Notes under the pieces: generated by a model
Database searches by the model: none
What the model saw: the letters and a program-made list of their open reading frames with translations, nothing else
Told to the model about the DNA's origin: nothing
Assembly (NCBI GenBank): GCA_958410215.1
Contig: CATYOF010000012.1
Span: forward strand, 1-64,000
DNA length: 64,000 nt
From: an uncultured Cryptobacterium sp.
GTDB taxonomy: Bacteria; Actinomycetota; Coriobacteriia; Coriobacteriales; Eggerthellaceae
Direction: 5' to 3'
Part shown: piece after piece, positions 25,674-35,993 of the stretch
How the letters are laid out: every line of letters begins with the position of its first letter
Position numbering within the stretch: the stretch's first letter is position 1
Translations under genes and position numbers: made by a program

Positions 25674-26858
25674 TTATTTAAGTGCTTCAACACCAGGAAG
25701 AGCTTCGCCCTGAACCAATTCCATAGAAGCACCGCCACCGGTAGAGATAAAGGTCATCTGATCGGCCAAATCAAATTTATTAACCGCTGCAACGCTATCT
25801 CCGCCACCAATAATAGTGTCAGCATCTTTGTTTGCTGCTACTGCAAGAGCAACACCCTTCGTGCCTGCCTCAAAGGACGACATTTCAAACACACCCATAG
25901 GGCCATTCCAAAATACTGTTTTGGCACTGGTAATTGCCTCCGCATAGGCCTTGGTAGTTTCTGGACCAATATCCAACCCCATCATGTCATCAGGGATGGC
26001 ATCTACCCCACAGGTAACCGTGTTTGCATCATTGGCAAAAGCGTCAGCACAAACTACATCGGTGGGAAGAAGAATAGAAACACCCTTGTTCTTTGCTTTT
26101 TCCAACATAGCAGAAGCACGTTCTACCCAATCCTGCTCCATCAAAGACGTACCAACGGTATACCCTTGCGCAGCCAAAAACGTAAAGCACATGCCACCAC
26201 CAATAATAAGGGTGTCGCACTTATCAATTAAAGCATCAATAACTGCTACCTTATCAGACACCTTAGAGCCACCAAGTATGGCAACAAAAGGATGATTAGG
26301 ATTATCCAGCATAGACGTAAGCGTGCTTACTTCCTTTTCCATAAGCATACCCGCATAAGCTGGCAAATACGACGCTACACCAGCCGTGGAAGCATGTGCA
26401 CGATGGGCAGCACCAAAAGCATCGTTTACGTAGACCTCAGCCAAAGAAGCTAATTCTTTGGCAAATTCTGGATCATTTTTCTTTTCACGTTTATCAAAAC
26501 GAAGATTTTCTAACAGGGCCACATCGCCATTTTTCAAAGAAGCAACTACTTCTTTTGCGGAATCACCGATAGTATCTGTCGCAAAAGCTACCGGCTTGCC
26601 CAAAACTTTCGACAAGTAGCGCGCCACAGGAGCAAGAGAATATTCTGCTTGATATCCCGTACCATCAGGACGTCCTAAATGACTGCAAAGAATAACTTTT
26701 GCTCCGTGTTCAATTAAATAGGTAATAGTAGGCAGCGCTGCCTGAATACGGGTGTCGTCACTTACTTCCCCATTGGAAAGCGGAACATTGAAATCTACAC
26801 GACATAAAACACGCTTCCCCGATACATCAGCATCAGCAAGGGTTTTAACTTTGCCCAT
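25674..26858 (-). CDS. pgk: Phosphoglycerate kinase
   Basis: 394 aa, standard length. It transfers phosphate between 1,3-bisphosphoglycerate and ADP. The N-terminal signature KRVLCRVDFNVPLSNG, SHLGRPDG, the hinge AILGGSKVSDK and the C-terminal nucleotide motif IIGGGDSVAAV are all present. It lies downstream of gap behind a terminator at about 26960, so it may be transcribed separately or by read-through. Confidence 0.97.
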   Translation of the reverse strand: MGKVKTLADADVSGKRVLCRVDFNVPLSNGEVSDDTRIQAALPTITYLIEHGAKVILCSHLGRPDGTGYQAEYSLAPVARYLSKVLGKPVAFATDTIGDSAKEVVASLKNGDVALLENLRFDKREKKNDPEFAKELASLAEVYVNDAFGAAHRAHASTAGVASYLPAYAGMLMEKEVSTLTSMLDNPNHPFVAILGGSKVSDKVAVIDALIDKCDTLIIGGGMCFTFLAAQGYTVGTSLMEQDWVERASAMLEKAKNKGVSILLPTDVVCADAFANDANTVTCGVDAIPDDMMGLDIGPETTKAYAEAITSAKTVFWNGPMGVFEMSSFEAGTKGVALAVAANKDADTIIGGGDSVAAVNKFDLADQMTFISTGGGASMELVQGEALPGVEALK

Positions 26859-26954
26859 TTCTCGTACCTTTCTCTTGTGCCAGCAGCAAGCGCTGAATGG
26901 ATTATTTCCTTAAATTTATTCAATCACTTCTAGCGCTTGGCTCAATTCCTCAAA

Positions 26955-26988
26955 CACAAAAGAGAGCCTCAAGGTTTGAGGCTCTCTT
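26955..26988 (-). terminator. Terminator behind gap
   Basis: An 11-bp stem (agagagcctca / tgaggctctct) with TTTTGTG on the minus-strand side, 40 bp past the gap stop codon. Confidence 0.85.
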
Positions 26989-27027
26989 ATTTATTCGTTA
27001 CTTCGAAGGGAATTCCTCGCAAAACAC

Positions 27028-28029
27028 TTACAGCATAATCTTTGCAAGGTCTTTAACACGGTTTGAATAACCCCATTCGTTATCGTACCAAGATACGCAC
27101 TTGACCAGGTTACCCTTTCCGCCCAAAACCATAGTGAGTTTGCTGTCAAAAAGCGAAGAATGAGAATCGCCCACGATGTCAGCCGAAACAATGGGATCTT
27201 CCACGTAAGCCAAAATGCCCTTCATAGGACCTTCAGCAGCCGCCTTAATAGCCGCATTTACTTCTTCAACGGTAACTTCGCGTTCCAGTTCAACCGTTAA
27301 ATCAACCATAGATCCATCAGGAGTAGGAACACGAGTAGCAAATCCGTCAAGCTTACCCTTCAATTCAGGAAGAACCAACGAAACAGCACGGGCTGCACCA
27401 GTAGTAGTAGGAATCATAGAAAGGTTAGCAGCGCGAGCACGGCGCAAATCCTTATGAGACTGATCCAGAACCTTCTGGTCGTTGGTGTAGGAATGAATGG
27501 TATTCATGAATCCACGCTTAATACCAAAGCTATCCATGAGTACCTTAGCAAAAGGAGCAAGACAGTTGGTGGTACAAGAAGCGTTAGACACAATATGATG
27601 CTTTTCTGGATCATACTGGCTGTCGTTTACACCCATAACAATGGTGATGTCTTCATTTTTAGCGGGAGCCGTAATTAATACCTTTTTTGCACCAGCATCA
27701 ATATGAGCATGAGCGGCATTTGCATCGGTGAAGAAGCCAGTTGACTCAATAACCAATTCAACACCAAGTTCGCCCCAAGGCAAGTTTTCAGGATTGCGAT
27801 CCGATAACACCTTAACTGCTCTACCGTCTACTACGATAGAATCACCGTCAACCCTTACTTCATCATACACACGACCATGAATTGAGTCGTACTTAAGCAG
27901 ATGAGCTGCTGCGGTAATGCTGCCAGGATCGTTGATAGCGACAATATCAAACGCAGGATCTTTTTCCATTGCTCGAAAAACAAGTCGGCCAATGCGGCCG
28001 AAGCCGTTGATACCAACCTTGGTTGCCAT
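27028..28029 (-). CDS. gap: Glyceraldehyde-3-phosphate dehydrogenase
   Basis: 333 aa. NAD-binding GINGFGRIGRLVFRA opens the protein, the catalytic Cys is in SNASCTTNCLAP, and WYDNEWGYSNRV ends it. It is the phosphorylating, glycolytic type. ATG 28029 has gaaagggg upstream. It follows whiA after a 360-bp gap and is separated from pgk by a terminator. Confidence 0.97.
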   Translation of the reverse strand: MATKVGINGFGRIGRLVFRAMEKDPAFDIVAINDPGSITAAAHLLKYDSIHGRVYDEVRVDGDSIVVDGRAVKVLSDRNPENLPWGELGVELVIESTGFFTDANAAHAHIDAGAKKVLITAPAKNEDITIVMGVNDSQYDPEKHHIVSNASCTTNCLAPFAKVLMDSFGIKRGFMNTIHSYTNDQKVLDQSHKDLRRARAANLSMIPTTTGAARAVSLVLPELKGKLDGFATRVPTPDGSMVDLTVELEREVTVEEVNAAIKAAAEGPMKGILAYVEDPIVSADIVGDSHSSLFDSKLTMVLGGKGNLVKCVSWYDNEWGYSNRVKDLAKIML

Positions 28030-28389
28030 AGGGCTCCCCTTTCAGATGTGTTATAGATAAGTGCGCCATGTAAACGCACAAACGAAACATGACATAGTTA
28101 TTCTAACATGCAAACGAATAAGGCAACGAATATCGACCAACTTTGTATGCAAGCGATGATCAAAATGAAACAAACTATACGATAAATTGATTAATTAACA
28201 ACTTTGCTGGCACTTTTCAGATTTTACTTGTGAGCTTTTAAGCTCGCTCATTGCCTTTGCTTGTTGCTTTTGAGTTCACTTATTACGTTTACTTACCGCT
28301 TTTTAATTGGCGAATTCTGAATTGGTGGGCTGAATTGGTGGGCTTTGTTTAGCCTACGTGATAGTTTACTTTCCAACTTTTGAGCTTGT
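28030..28389. other. Intergenic region between whiA and gap
   Basis: AT-rich, without a supportable gene. It contains a 13-bp tandem duplication at 28317-28342 and a short palindrome gagcttttaagctc near 28231. The gap promoter should lie near its gap-proximal end, but no strong consensus is visible. Confidence 0.45.
28317..28342. repeat. 13-bp perfect tandem duplication
   Basis: The unit CTGAATTGGTGGG occurs twice back to back (28317-28329 and 28330-28342), followed by a partial third CT. It lies in the 3' untranslated region of whiA, 48 bp past its stop. Confidence 0.85.
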
Positions 28390-29337
28390 TTACGAACTCT
28401 TTTTGGGCTTACCAGAAACTTCTCGTGCCATTTGCTCAATCCGTCGAACACGATGATAAATTGCCGATTTTGAAAGCGGCGGATTTGCCCGTTCACCCAA
28501 TTCTTTAAGAGTAGCTTCTGGATAACGAACACGAAGTTGAATATATTCCTGTAGGCCACGCGGCAATGATTTGATGTCGCGATGATCCAACAAGGTACGA
28601 ATAGCAGCAACCTGTTCAACCGATGCTTCAGCTGTTTTTGCTTGGTTGGCGATTTCAGCATTAACTCGGCGATTCACGTCGTTACGCACACTTTTAATAA
28701 CGCGCTCGTTTTCCATCTTTAAAGCACTTTGATGTGCTCCCACAAACGCCAAAAACGATGAAATAGCCGCACCACTTTTGAGATACACCGTATAGGTGTT
28801 GCGCCTTTCAACAATTTTGGCATGGATATCCTTAGTTGAAAGCAATTCCACAATGTCGTTTGCCATGGTTTGCGATTCCACGGTAAGTTCAAAATGAAAG
28901 TCGCCGCGTGGGTTAGAAATAAACCCACTGCCAAGAAACACCCCGCGCAAATAGGCTGAAGCACAGCAAGATTTTTGCACCAACTTGGGGTCAATTCCTC
29001 TTTTAAGGCCTTCTTCTCCAATAACGCCCAAATCATAGAGCGCTTCAGTTAAGCGAGGCTGTGTAGGAACTTCAATAAGCCAGTTAGGCGTTTTATGCAA
29101 AACGCTACGACGCATGGTTAGATCGGTTTTAAGGGCGTAACGCGCGTGAAGCGTACGAATAATAAAGCGCGCTACCTGGGGCACATCGGTAGAAATTTCA
29201 AGACGAAACTTACCGGGTCCGTTAAAGAAAATAGACCCTTCAATGCGAATAAGCGCAGCAAGCGTTGCCGCATCACAATGAGAACAGGTAGGTTCTACGC
29301 GAGATAATTCTTCTTTTACCTCTGTGGTGAACGACAA
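28390..29337 (-). CDS. whiA: WhiA, DNA-binding cell division/sporulation regulator
   Basis: 315 aa. An N-terminal LAGLIDADG-like domain (FTTEVKEELSRV, AAYLRGVFLGSGFISNP) is followed by a C-terminal HTH (LKELGERANPPLSKSAIYHRVRR). WhiA is widespread in Gram-positives and affects division and, in streptomycetes, sporulation. It starts at TTG 29337 with gggggtg upstream and overlaps the end of yvcK by 22 bp. Confidence 0.95.
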   Translation of the reverse strand: MSFTTEVKEELSRVEPTCSHCDAATLAALIRIEGSIFFNGPGKFRLEISTDVPQVARFIIRTLHARYALKTDLTMRRSVLHKTPNWLIEVPTQPRLTEALYDLGVIGEEGLKRGIDPKLVQKSCCASAYLRGVFLGSGFISNPRGDFHFELTVESQTMANDIVELLSTKDIHAKIVERRNTYTVYLKSGAAISSFLAFVGAHQSALKMENERVIKSVRNDVNRRVNAEIANQAKTAEASVEQVAAIRTLLDHRDIKSLPRGLQEYIQLRVRYPEATLKELGERANPPLSKSAIYHRVRRIEQMAREVSGKPKKSS

Positions 29338-30491
29338 AGCTTAAACACCCCCATGAATGCATCAGCCAAAGCAGTAGGATCATGCCAGGTAGGACGAAGA
29401 GGATCCTTCATGTTACGCAAAAGCACCACGGGTCCTTGCGCCTGAATAGCTTCTATATCTTCTTGAGTTATTTTGACCGATCTAATTTTTGCACGTGCTG
29501 GCAAGTTTTTACCATCACGCATTTCGGACATAGCACGCTCCTGTGAAGCAGATCCTGCTACCGCTTCAAACGCACCCGTGCTAAAGCGCGACTTCTTTGG
29601 CTTTCCTGCACTGTGAATTAATACGTAGTCAAGCTTTCCTCGCATACCGTGTCGCAGAAGTGCTTCCACGTGCTCTCGTGCCGAAAGCCCCCACGTTTCA
29701 CCCTGCTGATCCGCCAAGCTACACACAAACACGGTGCGCGCTTTCGATTGCGCGATGGCATCCACAATACCAGGAACCAACAGGTTCGGAATAATGGAAG
29801 TAAAAAGCGAGCCAGGGCCTAAAACAATAATATCAGCCTGACGAATGGCCCGAATAGCTTCCATGTACGGCAAACATTCTTCAGGCGATTCTAGCCATAC
29901 CTGCTCTAAAGCAGTAGATGAATGTGATGCAAGCGCCTGCCCATGCAAGACGCGTCCATCAAGGGTACGTGCACACAACGTAACATTGTTGAGCGTAGAA
30001 GGATACACGTGCCCCCGCGCGCCAAGCAGCTGCCCACATATTTTAATGGCTTCTGGAAACGACCCCGTCGCATTTTCCAGTGCAGAAAGCATCAAATTTC
30101 CCAAGGTATGGTTGCGCGCAAAATCAAAACGATACTTAAAAGCCTTAGTAAGTGGATCATCAGGATTTGCCGCAAAGGCAGCTAAACATTTTCTAATATC
30201 CCCGGGAGGTGTAACGTGCGCCTCTTCACGCAAAATACCAGTTGATCCCCCATCGTCTGCCATTGCTACCACCGCTGACGTTTGAACGCCCAACGCTAAA
30301 AGTGTACGAATGGAAACAGGCGCACCCGTACCACCGCCAATAACTACTGCTTTTAGTTTTGTGGGATCTACCGAATCCCTACGATGAACCAAATGGTCTT
30401 TTAAAGAACCAATTGCCTTAAAAGCCTGAGTTGAAGAAGGATCTAAACTAAAGCCATTTTCAGAATGGCCACCTAAGGAAAGAGGGCTCAT
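29316..30491 (-). CDS. yvcK: YvcK/GlmR-type gluconeogenesis factor
   Basis: 391 aa, CofD-like fold. The UDP-sugar-binding core begins near residue 46 with KAVVIGGGTGAPVSIRTLL and continues with VVAMADDGGSTG and GPGSLFTSIIPNLLVPG. Homologues bind UDP-GlcNAc and steer carbon to cell-wall precursors. The first 45 residues are an extension not needed for the fold. It overlaps rapZ by 4 bp (ATGA) and whiA by 22 bp. Confidence 0.94.
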   Translation of the reverse strand: MSPLSLGGHSENGFSLDPSSTQAFKAIGSLKDHLVHRRDSVDPTKLKAVVIGGGTGAPVSIRTLLALGVQTSAVVAMADDGGSTGILREEAHVTPPGDIRKCLAAFAANPDDPLTKAFKYRFDFARNHTLGNLMLSALENATGSFPEAIKICGQLLGARGHVYPSTLNNVTLCARTLDGRVLHGQALASHSSTALEQVWLESPEECLPYMEAIRAIRQADIIVLGPGSLFTSIIPNLLVPGIVDAIAQSKARTVFVCSLADQQGETWGLSAREHVEALLRHGMRGKLDYVLIHSAGKPKKSRFSTGAFEAVAGSASQERAMSEMRDGKNLPARAKIRSVKITQEDIEAIQAQGPVVLLRNMKDPLRPTWHDPTALADAFMGVFKLCRSPQR

Positions 30492-31444
30492 TTGGTTGCC
30501 CCCTTACTGGTATCTGCAAGGGCAATATCACGATGATAGGCGCGTACGTTGTATCCCGAGTCGCGCAAAAGTGCTGCGGTTTTTTCTGCCAGCACTACAC
30601 TTCTGTGCTGACCACCGGTACAACCCACCCCAATAGCGAGATGCTGCTTGCCTTCTGCAACATAGCCAGGCATAACACAGTTCAGCAGGTTTTCCCACGC
30701 CTCTAAAAACTTGGTAGTTTCTTCTCGACCAAGCACGTAATCGCTTACGGGCTTATCCAAACCCGTAAGTCCACGAAGTTCAGGAATATAGAACGGATTA
30801 GGCAAAAAACGCACATCAATAACAATATCGGCATCAAGAGGGGCTCCATGCTTAAAGCCAAAGGAATATACCACCACATTCATACCGTCTTTATCGGTTT
30901 CTTTCGAATAGATAGAGCGTAATACTTCACGCAGCTCACGCGGTTTCATATCACTCGTATCAATATAGGAATGGGCAACGTCGCGCAATTCTTGCGTGAG
31001 CTTACGCTCGTACGCAATAGCCTGCGCTATGGAACGAGAATTGTTTACGCACAAAGGATGACGACGACGCGAAGCTTTATAGCGAGCAATAAGCACTTCA
31101 TCGCGCGCATCCAAAAAGATAATGCGAAACGTAATGCCCGCCGCTTCAACATTAGCCAATTCTCCCACCAGTTGTTTAAAGTATTCGCGGTTTCGCGCAT
31201 CGCACACAATAGCAAGCTTGCGACCAATTTCACTATGACCGGGCAAACTGGCCAAGCTAATCATGTTCATAATGAGGGAAGGTGGCAAATTATCAATACA
31301 GAAGTAGCCCAAATCTTCAAAAGTGTGCATTGCTTCGGTGCGACCTGCACCGCTCATGCCGGTAATAATAACTACATCAGGACCTTGATTAGTGGGCACT
31401 TCCTGATTGTTGTCAACCGATTCAATCTGTTGCGTATCTACCAT
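30488..31444 (-). CDS. rapZ: RapZ family nucleotide-binding protein
   Basis: 318 aa. Walker A is GMSGAGRTEA near residue 29; Arg stands where proteobacterial and Bacillus proteins have Lys, as in other actinobacteria. CIDNLPPSL, GFKHGAPLDADIVIDVRFLPNPF and the C-terminal IGVGCTGGQHRSV sugar-sensing motif are present. In E. coli RapZ controls glmS through small RNAs; elsewhere the role is less clear. It is in an operon with yvcK and whiA; ATG 31444 has agggag upstream. Confidence 0.95.
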   Translation of the reverse strand: MVDTQQIESVDNNQEVPTNQGPDVVIITGMSGAGRTEAMHTFEDLGYFCIDNLPPSLIMNMISLASLPGHSEIGRKLAIVCDARNREYFKQLVGELANVEAAGITFRIIFLDARDEVLIARYKASRRRHPLCVNNSRSIAQAIAYERKLTQELRDVAHSYIDTSDMKPRELREVLRSIYSKETDKDGMNVVVYSFGFKHGAPLDADIVIDVRFLPNPFYIPELRGLTGLDKPVSDYVLGREETTKFLEAWENLLNCVMPGYVAEGKQHLAIGVGCTGGQHRSVVLAEKTAALLRDSGYNVRAYHRDIALADTSKGATK

Positions 31445-31590
31445 TGGTACTCCCTTAGATCCTGATTAGTTATTTTCGCAGTGCCGAAAGCGCTGTCGCA
31501 ATCACCGTAACGTCTAGACATACTTACAACAACAACACTGCTGTAATACCACGAACTACTGGTTTTTATTATCGCGCAAGCCAAGCACAC

Positions 31591-33525
31591 CTATGGCTCG
31601 TTATCAGTGGTTTTAGCATCCTTTTTACCATTATATTGCCTAAGCACAGCATACACATCTTCAGCAACCTGACTAGGCACGACACCAGTTTGTTTAATTT
31701 CTTCCAAGCTTGCCTGTCGCAAAGCCGAAAAAGAGCCAAATGCTTTAAGAAGAGCCTTTTTACGTTTAGGGCCCATCCCCACCACTTCATCCAAAATACT
31801 AGTGGTCATAGCTTTACCGCGAAGTTCACGATGAAACGTGATGGCAAAACGATGTGCTTCGTCTCGAACCTGCTTTACCAAATACAAGCTGGGACTTCCA
31901 CTGGGTAAAACCACCGGGCCACTATCCTGCCAAGGCACAAACAGTTCTTCGTCGCGCTTAGCCAGACCACAAACAGGGATATCACCTGCGCCCAGTTCTT
32001 CAAGCTGTTTTATGGCAGCAGTTAACTGAGGCTTACCACCGTCAACAATAATCAAGTCTGGCTTTTTACCAAAGCGTTCATCCTGAAGCCGATCCGCACA
32101 ATAGCGACGAGCGAATACTTCGCTCATCATGGCAAAGTCGTTCGCTTCTTCAGTTTCCATACGTATTTTAAAGCGGCGATATTGGCTTTTATCAGGCCTT
32201 CCATTGGTAAACACCACCATGGATGCCACTGAATGACGGCCGTGAATGGTAGAAATATCGAAACACTCAATGCGAAGAGGTGGTGCATCCAGCGCCAGCG
32301 CACTTTCCAACTGCATAAGAGCTGCATTTATGCGATCGTCATCGTAGCTACTGCGAGCCTTATAACGCATAAGAACATGACGAGCGTTTTTCTGCGCCAT
32401 AGCCATAAGCGCATTCTTTTCACCACGCTGGGGAACCGTAAAACGAACCTTAGCCCCATGGGCGCTTGCCAGCTTTTCGGTAAGCCACGATTCAATAACT
32501 TCAGCATCTTCGGGTATTTGCTCTACGATTAATTCATGAGGGATAGATTCAGTTGAATCGTAATAGCGCAGTACAAACATACGCAACAATTCCGATTCGG
32601 GAACATCTTTTCCCTTATTAAAAATAAATTCATTGGTGTTAACAATGCGCCCTTCGCGCAAAATTAAAACGGTAACACCCGCGATGGTTTCCTCGCGATA
32701 AAACGCAATAACATCGGCATTTAAACGATGAGAAGACACCGCATGTTGGGTATCGGAAAGCGATTTAATGGTATCAATGCGACCCTTAATGCGACCTGCT
32801 CGTTCGAAATCAAGCGCTTCGGCAGCCTGCTGCATTTCCAAGGTAAGTTCTTCGATAAATTCCGAATGTTGACCCGACAAAAAGCGCTCTACCCGCGCTA
32901 CTTGTTCCTGATACGCCTCCGGCCCCATTTCGCCACAGCACACCCCAGGTCCTAACCCCACATGGGCATCAAAACAGGGACGTTTCGATAATTCAAGCTC
33001 ATCGTATGGCGTTTGCTCCAAACGTCGCGTCATACGACGCCATTCCGCACACGAAGCCGCACAGATGGGTACCACACGACGGACCGTATCCACTAATTCG
33101 CGCGCAGCACGAGAATCGGTATAAGGCCCAAAGTAGCGCGTTTGGGGCTTGTGCGTTTCACGCGTGTACTTAATAGCAGGAAATACATCCCCTTTGGTAA
33201 GTGCAATAAAGGGATAGCTTTTATCATCCTTAAAGTCAGCGTTGAAATAAGGGGAATATTGTTTAATTAAATTGCGTTCAAGCACCAAACTTTCATGCTC
33301 GTTAGCAGTTACGACATATTCAAACGAATCGATTTGCGAAACCAACAGCGGAATTTTTTCGCGACTGTCCTGAAAGTTAACATACTGACGCATGCGAGCA
33401 CGCAGTTGCTTCGCCTTGCCCACATATATAACTTCCCCTTCGGCATTTTTCCAAAGATATACCCCGGGTTCTGTGGGCACGCTTGCAAGCTGATTTTTTA
33501 TTTCTTGAAGTTTAGCAGCGTTCAC
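31591..33525 (-). CDS. uvrC: Excinuclease ABC subunit C
   Basis: 644 aa. The N-terminal GIY-YIG nuclease (GVYLWKNAEGEVIYVGKAK) makes the 3' incision, a UVR motif for UvrB contact lies near 205-240, an RNase H-like C-nuclease (CFDISTIHGRHSVASMVVF) makes the 5' cut, and a helix-hairpin-helix is at the C-terminus (VVGMGPKRKKALL). The start is GTG 33525, 1 bp behind the stop of the antiporter gene, implying coupling. A 146-bp gap separates it from rapZ. Confidence 0.96.
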   Translation of the reverse strand: MNAAKLQEIKNQLASVPTEPGVYLWKNAEGEVIYVGKAKQLRARMRQYVNFQDSREKIPLLVSQIDSFEYVVTANEHESLVLERNLIKQYSPYFNADFKDDKSYPFIALTKGDVFPAIKYTRETHKPQTRYFGPYTDSRAARELVDTVRRVVPICAASCAEWRRMTRRLEQTPYDELELSKRPCFDAHVGLGPGVCCGEMGPEAYQEQVARVERFLSGQHSEFIEELTLEMQQAAEALDFERAGRIKGRIDTIKSLSDTQHAVSSHRLNADVIAFYREETIAGVTVLILREGRIVNTNEFIFNKGKDVPESELLRMFVLRYYDSTESIPHELIVEQIPEDAEVIESWLTEKLASAHGAKVRFTVPQRGEKNALMAMAQKNARHVLMRYKARSSYDDDRINAALMQLESALALDAPPLRIECFDISTIHGRHSVASMVVFTNGRPDKSQYRRFKIRMETEEANDFAMMSEVFARRYCADRLQDERFGKKPDLIIVDGGKPQLTAAIKQLEELGAGDIPVCGLAKRDEELFVPWQDSGPVVLPSGSPSLYLVKQVRDEAHRFAITFHRELRGKAMTTSILDEVVGMGPKRKKALLKAFGSFSALRQASLEEIKQTGVVPSQVAEDVYAVLRQYNGKKDAKTTDNEP

Positions 33526-33526
33526 C

Positions 33527-35575
33527 TTAAACCTGATCTTCCACGTCCATCAACATGAGCATGGTGTTATCGCGCATTTCTTTTGCCTGAGCACGCGTTA
33601 AATCGCCTGATGCATAGAAGTCTTGAATTACCTCAAGCTCAAGTTGCAAACCCCGTCTTTGGATGTCACTGGTGCTTACCATAACATTTTCTACAGCCTC
33701 TGAAGTAACCGTAGCATCGTTTGATTCTTCGAGCACCGCCAAAGCGCGTTCGTGCCTAATAAGCAAACGTGCTACTTCATCACTGGGGTAACGAGGGTCG
33801 TCAACCAAGGAACGAAGGAATTCAACTGCATACTGTTCGCTCATTACGCGCGCCTTATCTATGGCCGCCTTGTCTTCATCGCGACTAAACGGAAGCGAAC
33901 TCAAAATACCGTGTTTGATAAGCGACACCCAATTGCGCAACCTGCCTAAACTATACTTCGCAATAAGTGAAGGACCTTTTTCATGCGCTATCAGGCTTTT
34001 ATGACGCGAGAGCGCATCAATAACACGATAGACCGCATAGGGTTCTAGTTCTTTGCGCTTTGCCGCTTCGTAGAGCTTTTGCGCTTGATGTTCAATTACT
34101 TCAAACGTTAATTTAGGAGAAGGCGGAGCATCTTCAAGGGTGTTACTCATCGATCGAATGTTGCGAATGCGCTGGTTGTACGACTTAATAACCTGCTTTG
34201 TTTCGCGATCGTTTTCGTCGGTCGAATCCGCCATTAAACGTTCGATAACGGTACGAAGAATTTCAATACGGGTTCGTTCGTAGTCAGCCACTTCTTCTTC
34301 ATCAATTTCTTTTTCATTTTTCGGAGCCAAAATAGGCAACAAGAAATTAGCGAGCAAAAGCGTGCATACGATAACGCCCGAAGCAAGGAAGATGATAAGA
34401 GAACGCTGCGGGAATGGCTCGCCCGAACCCACGAAAAACGGAATCGAAAACGCGATGGATAAGGTAATAGCACCTTTGGGACCACCAATGGTGGTGATCA
34501 AGGCATCCTTAACGGTTTTCTTATTAAATTTATCTCGCTTGCCGGTTAGAGGATTTCTGAACAGGCGCGCCATGAGTAAGGCCCACGCAAAACGAAGCCC
34601 CACAATAAGCGCCGTAAGAATAAGCACATATCCGATAAGATCAAAGTTATCGATATACACATTGTCCCACGTTGATTGCATAGCATTGGGAAGCTGGATA
34701 CCCAAAAGAACAAACACAATGCCATTTAAGGTAAAGCTGATTACCTTCCACACACTGGAAAGAGCAATGTTTAATCGCGAATGATAGGGCGAGATACGCT
34801 GATCACGTAAAAGCGACCACACAATACCACAAGCTACAACGCCTAAAATACCCGATACATGCAAGGTTTCTGCGATAAGAAACACAATAAAGGGCATGGA
34901 AACTTCTAGGAACACATGAAACGTAATGTTTTCCAAACCCATATCACGTACGCGATGGGCAAGAAACGCGAATATCAGTGCAAGCAGAATTCCTAGAACA
35001 ATGCCACCAAAGAAGGTAAAAGCGAAAGACGTAGCCGCATCGGCCAACGAAAAGAATCCTGTAACTGCTGCCGCAATGGCAAACTGAAAAGAAACTACAC
35101 CGGAAGCATCATTGATCAGCGCTTCGCCTTGCAAAATAGCATTTTCCCTTTTACCAACCTGCGCTTCGCGCTTCAAGGCAGCAACTGCCACCGCATCGGT
35201 AGGACCTAACGCAGCACCAAGCGCAAAAGCTGCTGCCAGAGGGATTGAAGGCACGAGCCAATGCAGCACAAAGCCAACACACAGCACAATTAACAACACA
35301 AGGCCTATGGCGTAAGAAACAATAATGCCTTTGTTGTCCCATAAACTTTTTTTGTTCGCCTCAATGGAGTCATGGAATAACAAGGGCGCAATAAACAGAA
35401 TAAGGAATAATTCTGGGTCAATCGAAACATGAATGGGCGATATGGCTAAAAACGCAATTATTACGCCCAGTCCAATTTGAATTAAAGGAGAAGAAATTCG
35501 AGGTACTACCTGATCCAATACCGAAGAAAGCAAGACTGCAACCATTAACAATAAAATGAGCTCAAATGCTTCCAC
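33527..35575 (-). CDS. CPA1-type Na+/H+ antiporter
   Basis: 682 aa. About 12 membrane segments in the first 430 residues include ALGAALGPTDAVAVAAL and the ion-site motif EALINDASGVVSFQFA, typical of the NhaP/YjcE group. A long cytosolic C-terminal part (about 430-682) is charged and probably helical, perhaps regulatory. The start is GTG with aaggag 8 bases upstream. Its tight link to uvrC has no obvious functional meaning. Confidence 0.92.
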   Translation of the reverse strand: MEAFELILLLMVAVLLSSVLDQVVPRISSPLIQIGLGVIIAFLAISPIHVSIDPELFLILFIAPLLFHDSIEANKKSLWDNKGIIVSYAIGLVLLIVLCVGFVLHWLVPSIPLAAAFALGAALGPTDAVAVAALKREAQVGKRENAILQGEALINDASGVVSFQFAIAAAVTGFFSLADAATSFAFTFFGGIVLGILLALIFAFLAHRVRDMGLENITFHVFLEVSMPFIVFLIAETLHVSGILGVVACGIVWSLLRDQRISPYHSRLNIALSSVWKVISFTLNGIVFVLLGIQLPNAMQSTWDNVYIDNFDLIGYVLILTALIVGLRFAWALLMARLFRNPLTGKRDKFNKKTVKDALITTIGGPKGAITLSIAFSIPFFVGSGEPFPQRSLIIFLASGVIVCTLLLANFLLPILAPKNEKEIDEEEVADYERTRIEILRTVIERLMADSTDENDRETKQVIKSYNQRIRNIRSMSNTLEDAPPSPKLTFEVIEHQAQKLYEAAKRKELEPYAVYRVIDALSRHKSLIAHEKGPSLIAKYSLGRLRNWVSLIKHGILSSLPFSRDEDKAAIDKARVMSEQYAVEFLRSLVDDPRYPSDEVARLLIRHERALAVLEESNDATVTSEAVENVMVSTSDIQRRGLQLELEVIQDFYASGDLTRAQAKEMRDNTMLMLMDVEDQV

Positions 35576-35771
35576 TAATCAGGCTCCTTACCACATAAAG
35601 GCTACTCATTGATGCGCTGTATAACCGCCTTATTTCCACTCTTTCAGAAGATATATTATCTACAAAATGCCCCTATATAAGAAGCATTTTGACACTAACT
35701 ACGACAACTTCATAACTAAAGAGGAATAACGTTCTGTGGTACGATTTCTTAAAATATTTGCGTTTTAGGTA

Positions 35772-35799
35772 TTGCATGAAACGTAAAAGCATGTAAAAT
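35772..35799 (+). promoter_or_regulatory. Promoter of tRNA-His
   Basis: TTGCAT (35772-35777), 16 bases, TAAAAT (35794-35799). The following actttcttgcgc is identical to the stretch between promoter and tRNA-Gly near 206-217. Confidence 0.75.
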
Positions 35800-35815
35800 A
35801 CTTTCTTGCGCTTAT

Positions 35816-35893
35816 GGTGGCTATAGTTCAGTTGGCTAGAATGCCAGATTGTGGCTCTGGAGGTCGTCGGTTCGAGTCCGATTAGCCACCCCA
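35816..35893 (+). tRNA. tRNA-His (anticodon GTG)
   Basis: Acceptor GTGGCTA pairs with TAGCCAC; the extra 5' G (35816) faces C73 as in all bacterial tRNA-His. The anticodon loop is TTGTGGC, the T-arm has GGTTCGAGTCC, and CCA is encoded. Confidence 0.96.
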
Positions 35894-35923
35894 GCGCAAC
35901 TTGAAAAATAAGCAAAATTTTTC

Positions 35924-35952
35924 TTGCAAATAGAAATTGGTTGCTTTAAAAT
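35924..35952 (+). promoter_or_regulatory. Promoter of tRNA-Lys
   Basis: TTGCAA (35924-35929), a 17-base spacer and TAAAAT (35947-35952), 41 bp before the mature tRNA. Confidence 0.7.
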
Positions 35953-35993
35953 AGCCTAGCGCTTTGACGCAAATCGTTTTTACGAAACCATTT

